From: Pseudomonas sp. CC6-YY-74
GTDB lineage: Bacteria > Pseudomonadota > Gammaproteobacteria > Pseudomonadales > Pseudomonadaceae
DNA: 64,000 bases
NCBI RefSeq assembly: GCF_002025205.1
Contig: NZ_CP019947.1
Span: 2,704,001 to 2,768,000 of the forward strand
Reading direction: 5' to 3'
Notes under the pieces: generated by a model
Told to the model about the DNA's origin: nothing
The model's input: only the letters and a program-made list of their open reading frames with translations
Databases searched by the model: none
In this document: positions 63,200 to 64,000 of the stretch, one piece after another
Layout: each line of letters begins with the position of its first letter
Position numbering within the stretch: position 1 is the first letter of the stretch
Position numbers and translations under genes: made by a program

Positions 63200-64000
63200 A
63201 TGGACAAGACCTACCAGCCGCACGCCATTGAAACCGCCCTGTACCAAAACTGGGAGGCGAACAACTATTTCGCCCCACAGGGTTCGGGCCAGCCTTACAC
63301 CATCATGATCCCGCCGCCGAACGTCACCGGCAGCCTGCACATGGGCCATGGTTTCAATAACTCGATCATGGATGCGCTGATCCGTTTCCGCCGCATGCAG
63401 GGTCGCAAAACCCTATGGCAACCAGGCACCGACCATGCCGGCATCGCCACCCAGATGGTGGTCGAGCGGCAACTGGCCGCAGAGGGCATCAGCCGCCACG
63501 ACCTGGGCCGGGACAAATTCCTCGAAAAAGTCTGGGAATGGAAGGAAGAGTCCGGCGGCAACATCACCCGGCAGATCCGCCGCCTGGGCAGTTCGGTGGA
63601 CTGGTCGCGCGAGCGCTTCACCATGGACGACGGCCTGTCCGAAGCGGTCAAGGAGGCCTTCGTGCGCCTGCACGAAGACGGCCTGATCTATCGCGGCAAG
63701 CGCCTGGTCAACTGGGACACCAAGCTGCACACGGCGATTTCCGACCTGGAAGTGGAAAACCACGACGAGAAAGGCAAGCTGTGGAACCTGCGCTACCCGC
63801 TGGCGGACGGCAACACGACGGTTGACGGCAAGGACTACCTGATCGTCGCCACCACCCGCCCGGAAACCATGCTCGGCGACAGCGCCGTCGCGGTAAATCC
63901 CAACGACGAACGCTATCAGGCGCTGATCGGCACCTTCGTCGAGCTGCCATTGGTTGGCCGACGCATCCCGATTATCGCCGACGACTATTGCGATCCAGAG
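63200..64000 (+). CDS. valS: Valyl-tRNA synthetase ValS (N-terminal part; cut by window edge)
   Basis: ValS charges tRNA-Val. The visible 267 residues begin [20 protein letters not shown] and contain the class I HIGH-type signature as [41 protein letters not shown] and the start of the editing (CP1) domain with [15 protein letters not shown]. The reading frame runs off the right edge without a stop. The catalytic KMSKS and the coiled-coil C-terminus lie outside. Confidence 0.97.
   Translation, partial: MDKTYQPHAIETALYQNWEANNYFAPQGSGQPYTIMIPPPNVTGSLHMGHGFNNSIMDALIRFRRMQGRKTLWQPGTDHAGIATQMVVERQLAAEGISRHDLGRDKFLEKVWEWKEESGGNITRQIRRLGSSVDWSRERFTMDDGLSEAVKEAFVRLHEDGLIYRGKRLVNWDTKLHTAISDLEVENHDEKGKLWNLRYPLADGNTTVDGKDYLIVATTRPETMLGDSAVAVNPNDERYQALIGTFVELPLVGRRIPIIADDYCDPE

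Overview
The window is a chromosomal segment of a Pseudomonas-type gammaproteobacterium. The evidence is GC-rich coding sequence with G/C-ending codons, proteins that closely resemble the P. aeruginosa versions as I recall them (Ffh, OhrR/Ohr, PurL, GuaAB, LeuA, the ISC cluster, SecDF, LptFG, PepA/HolC/ValS), and a gene order that largely follows the P. aeruginosa core chromosome. There is no prophage, plasmid module, insertion sequence or CRISPR array. Nearly everything is housekeeping core genome. The novelty lies in the intergenic repeats and a few local oddities.

Layout. 1-3068: start of ffh, a CcsA/YpjD-like membrane protein and a CorC-type CBS protein. 3200-6517 (minus): a compact operon of a CoA-type Nudix hydrolase, gamma-carbonic anhydrase, DUF1289 protein, PurT and a membrane-anchored SGNH hydrolase. 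6685-9041 (plus): zinc-ribbon Nudix hydrolase, YkuD protein, and the peroxide pair ohrR/ohr. 9184-10136: a possible tiny gene, a NIF3-like protein and an unusual tandem CDGSH protein. 10301-22228: purL, mltF, tadA, a Tat-exported multicopper oxidase, guaA, guaB and an unknown zinc-ribbon protein. 22470-31099: xseA, an M23 peptidase, an isochorismatase-like hydrolase, a mechanosensitive channel, leuA, a divergent SDR/MerR pair and an orphan solute-binding protein.

31111-41864 (minus): an omega-amidase/transaminase pair, then der, bamB, a YfgM-like protein, hisS, ispG, rodZ, pilF (frameshifted here) and rlmN. 41889-49704: ndk and the complete iron-sulfur assembly operon iscR-iscS-iscU-iscA-hscB-hscA-fdx-iscX with an IscR-type operator, preceded by trmJ-cysE. 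49850-56798: suhB, a glycine-zipper protein, and the queA-tgt-yajC-secD-secF group. 56911-64000: tRNA-Leu(CAA), a cold-shock protein, an RDD protein, lptF-lptG, pepA, holC, an unknown protein and the start of valS.

The most interesting unexplained structure is a family of three intergenic elements (about 18157-18280, 19938-20078, 22263-22410). They share short conserved single-stranded motifs inside nested stems whose sequences differ while the pairing is kept. Two sit directly after the guaA and guaB stop codons. A second pair of about 125-bp repeats (3077-3202, 9062-9186) sits between convergent gene ends. In both copies the repeat edge contains the TAG stop codon of the minus-strand frame. 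Other points are a one-base deletion in pilF, a shared motif set around ohrR/ohr, and a CDGSH-family protein whose first cluster site has four cysteines.
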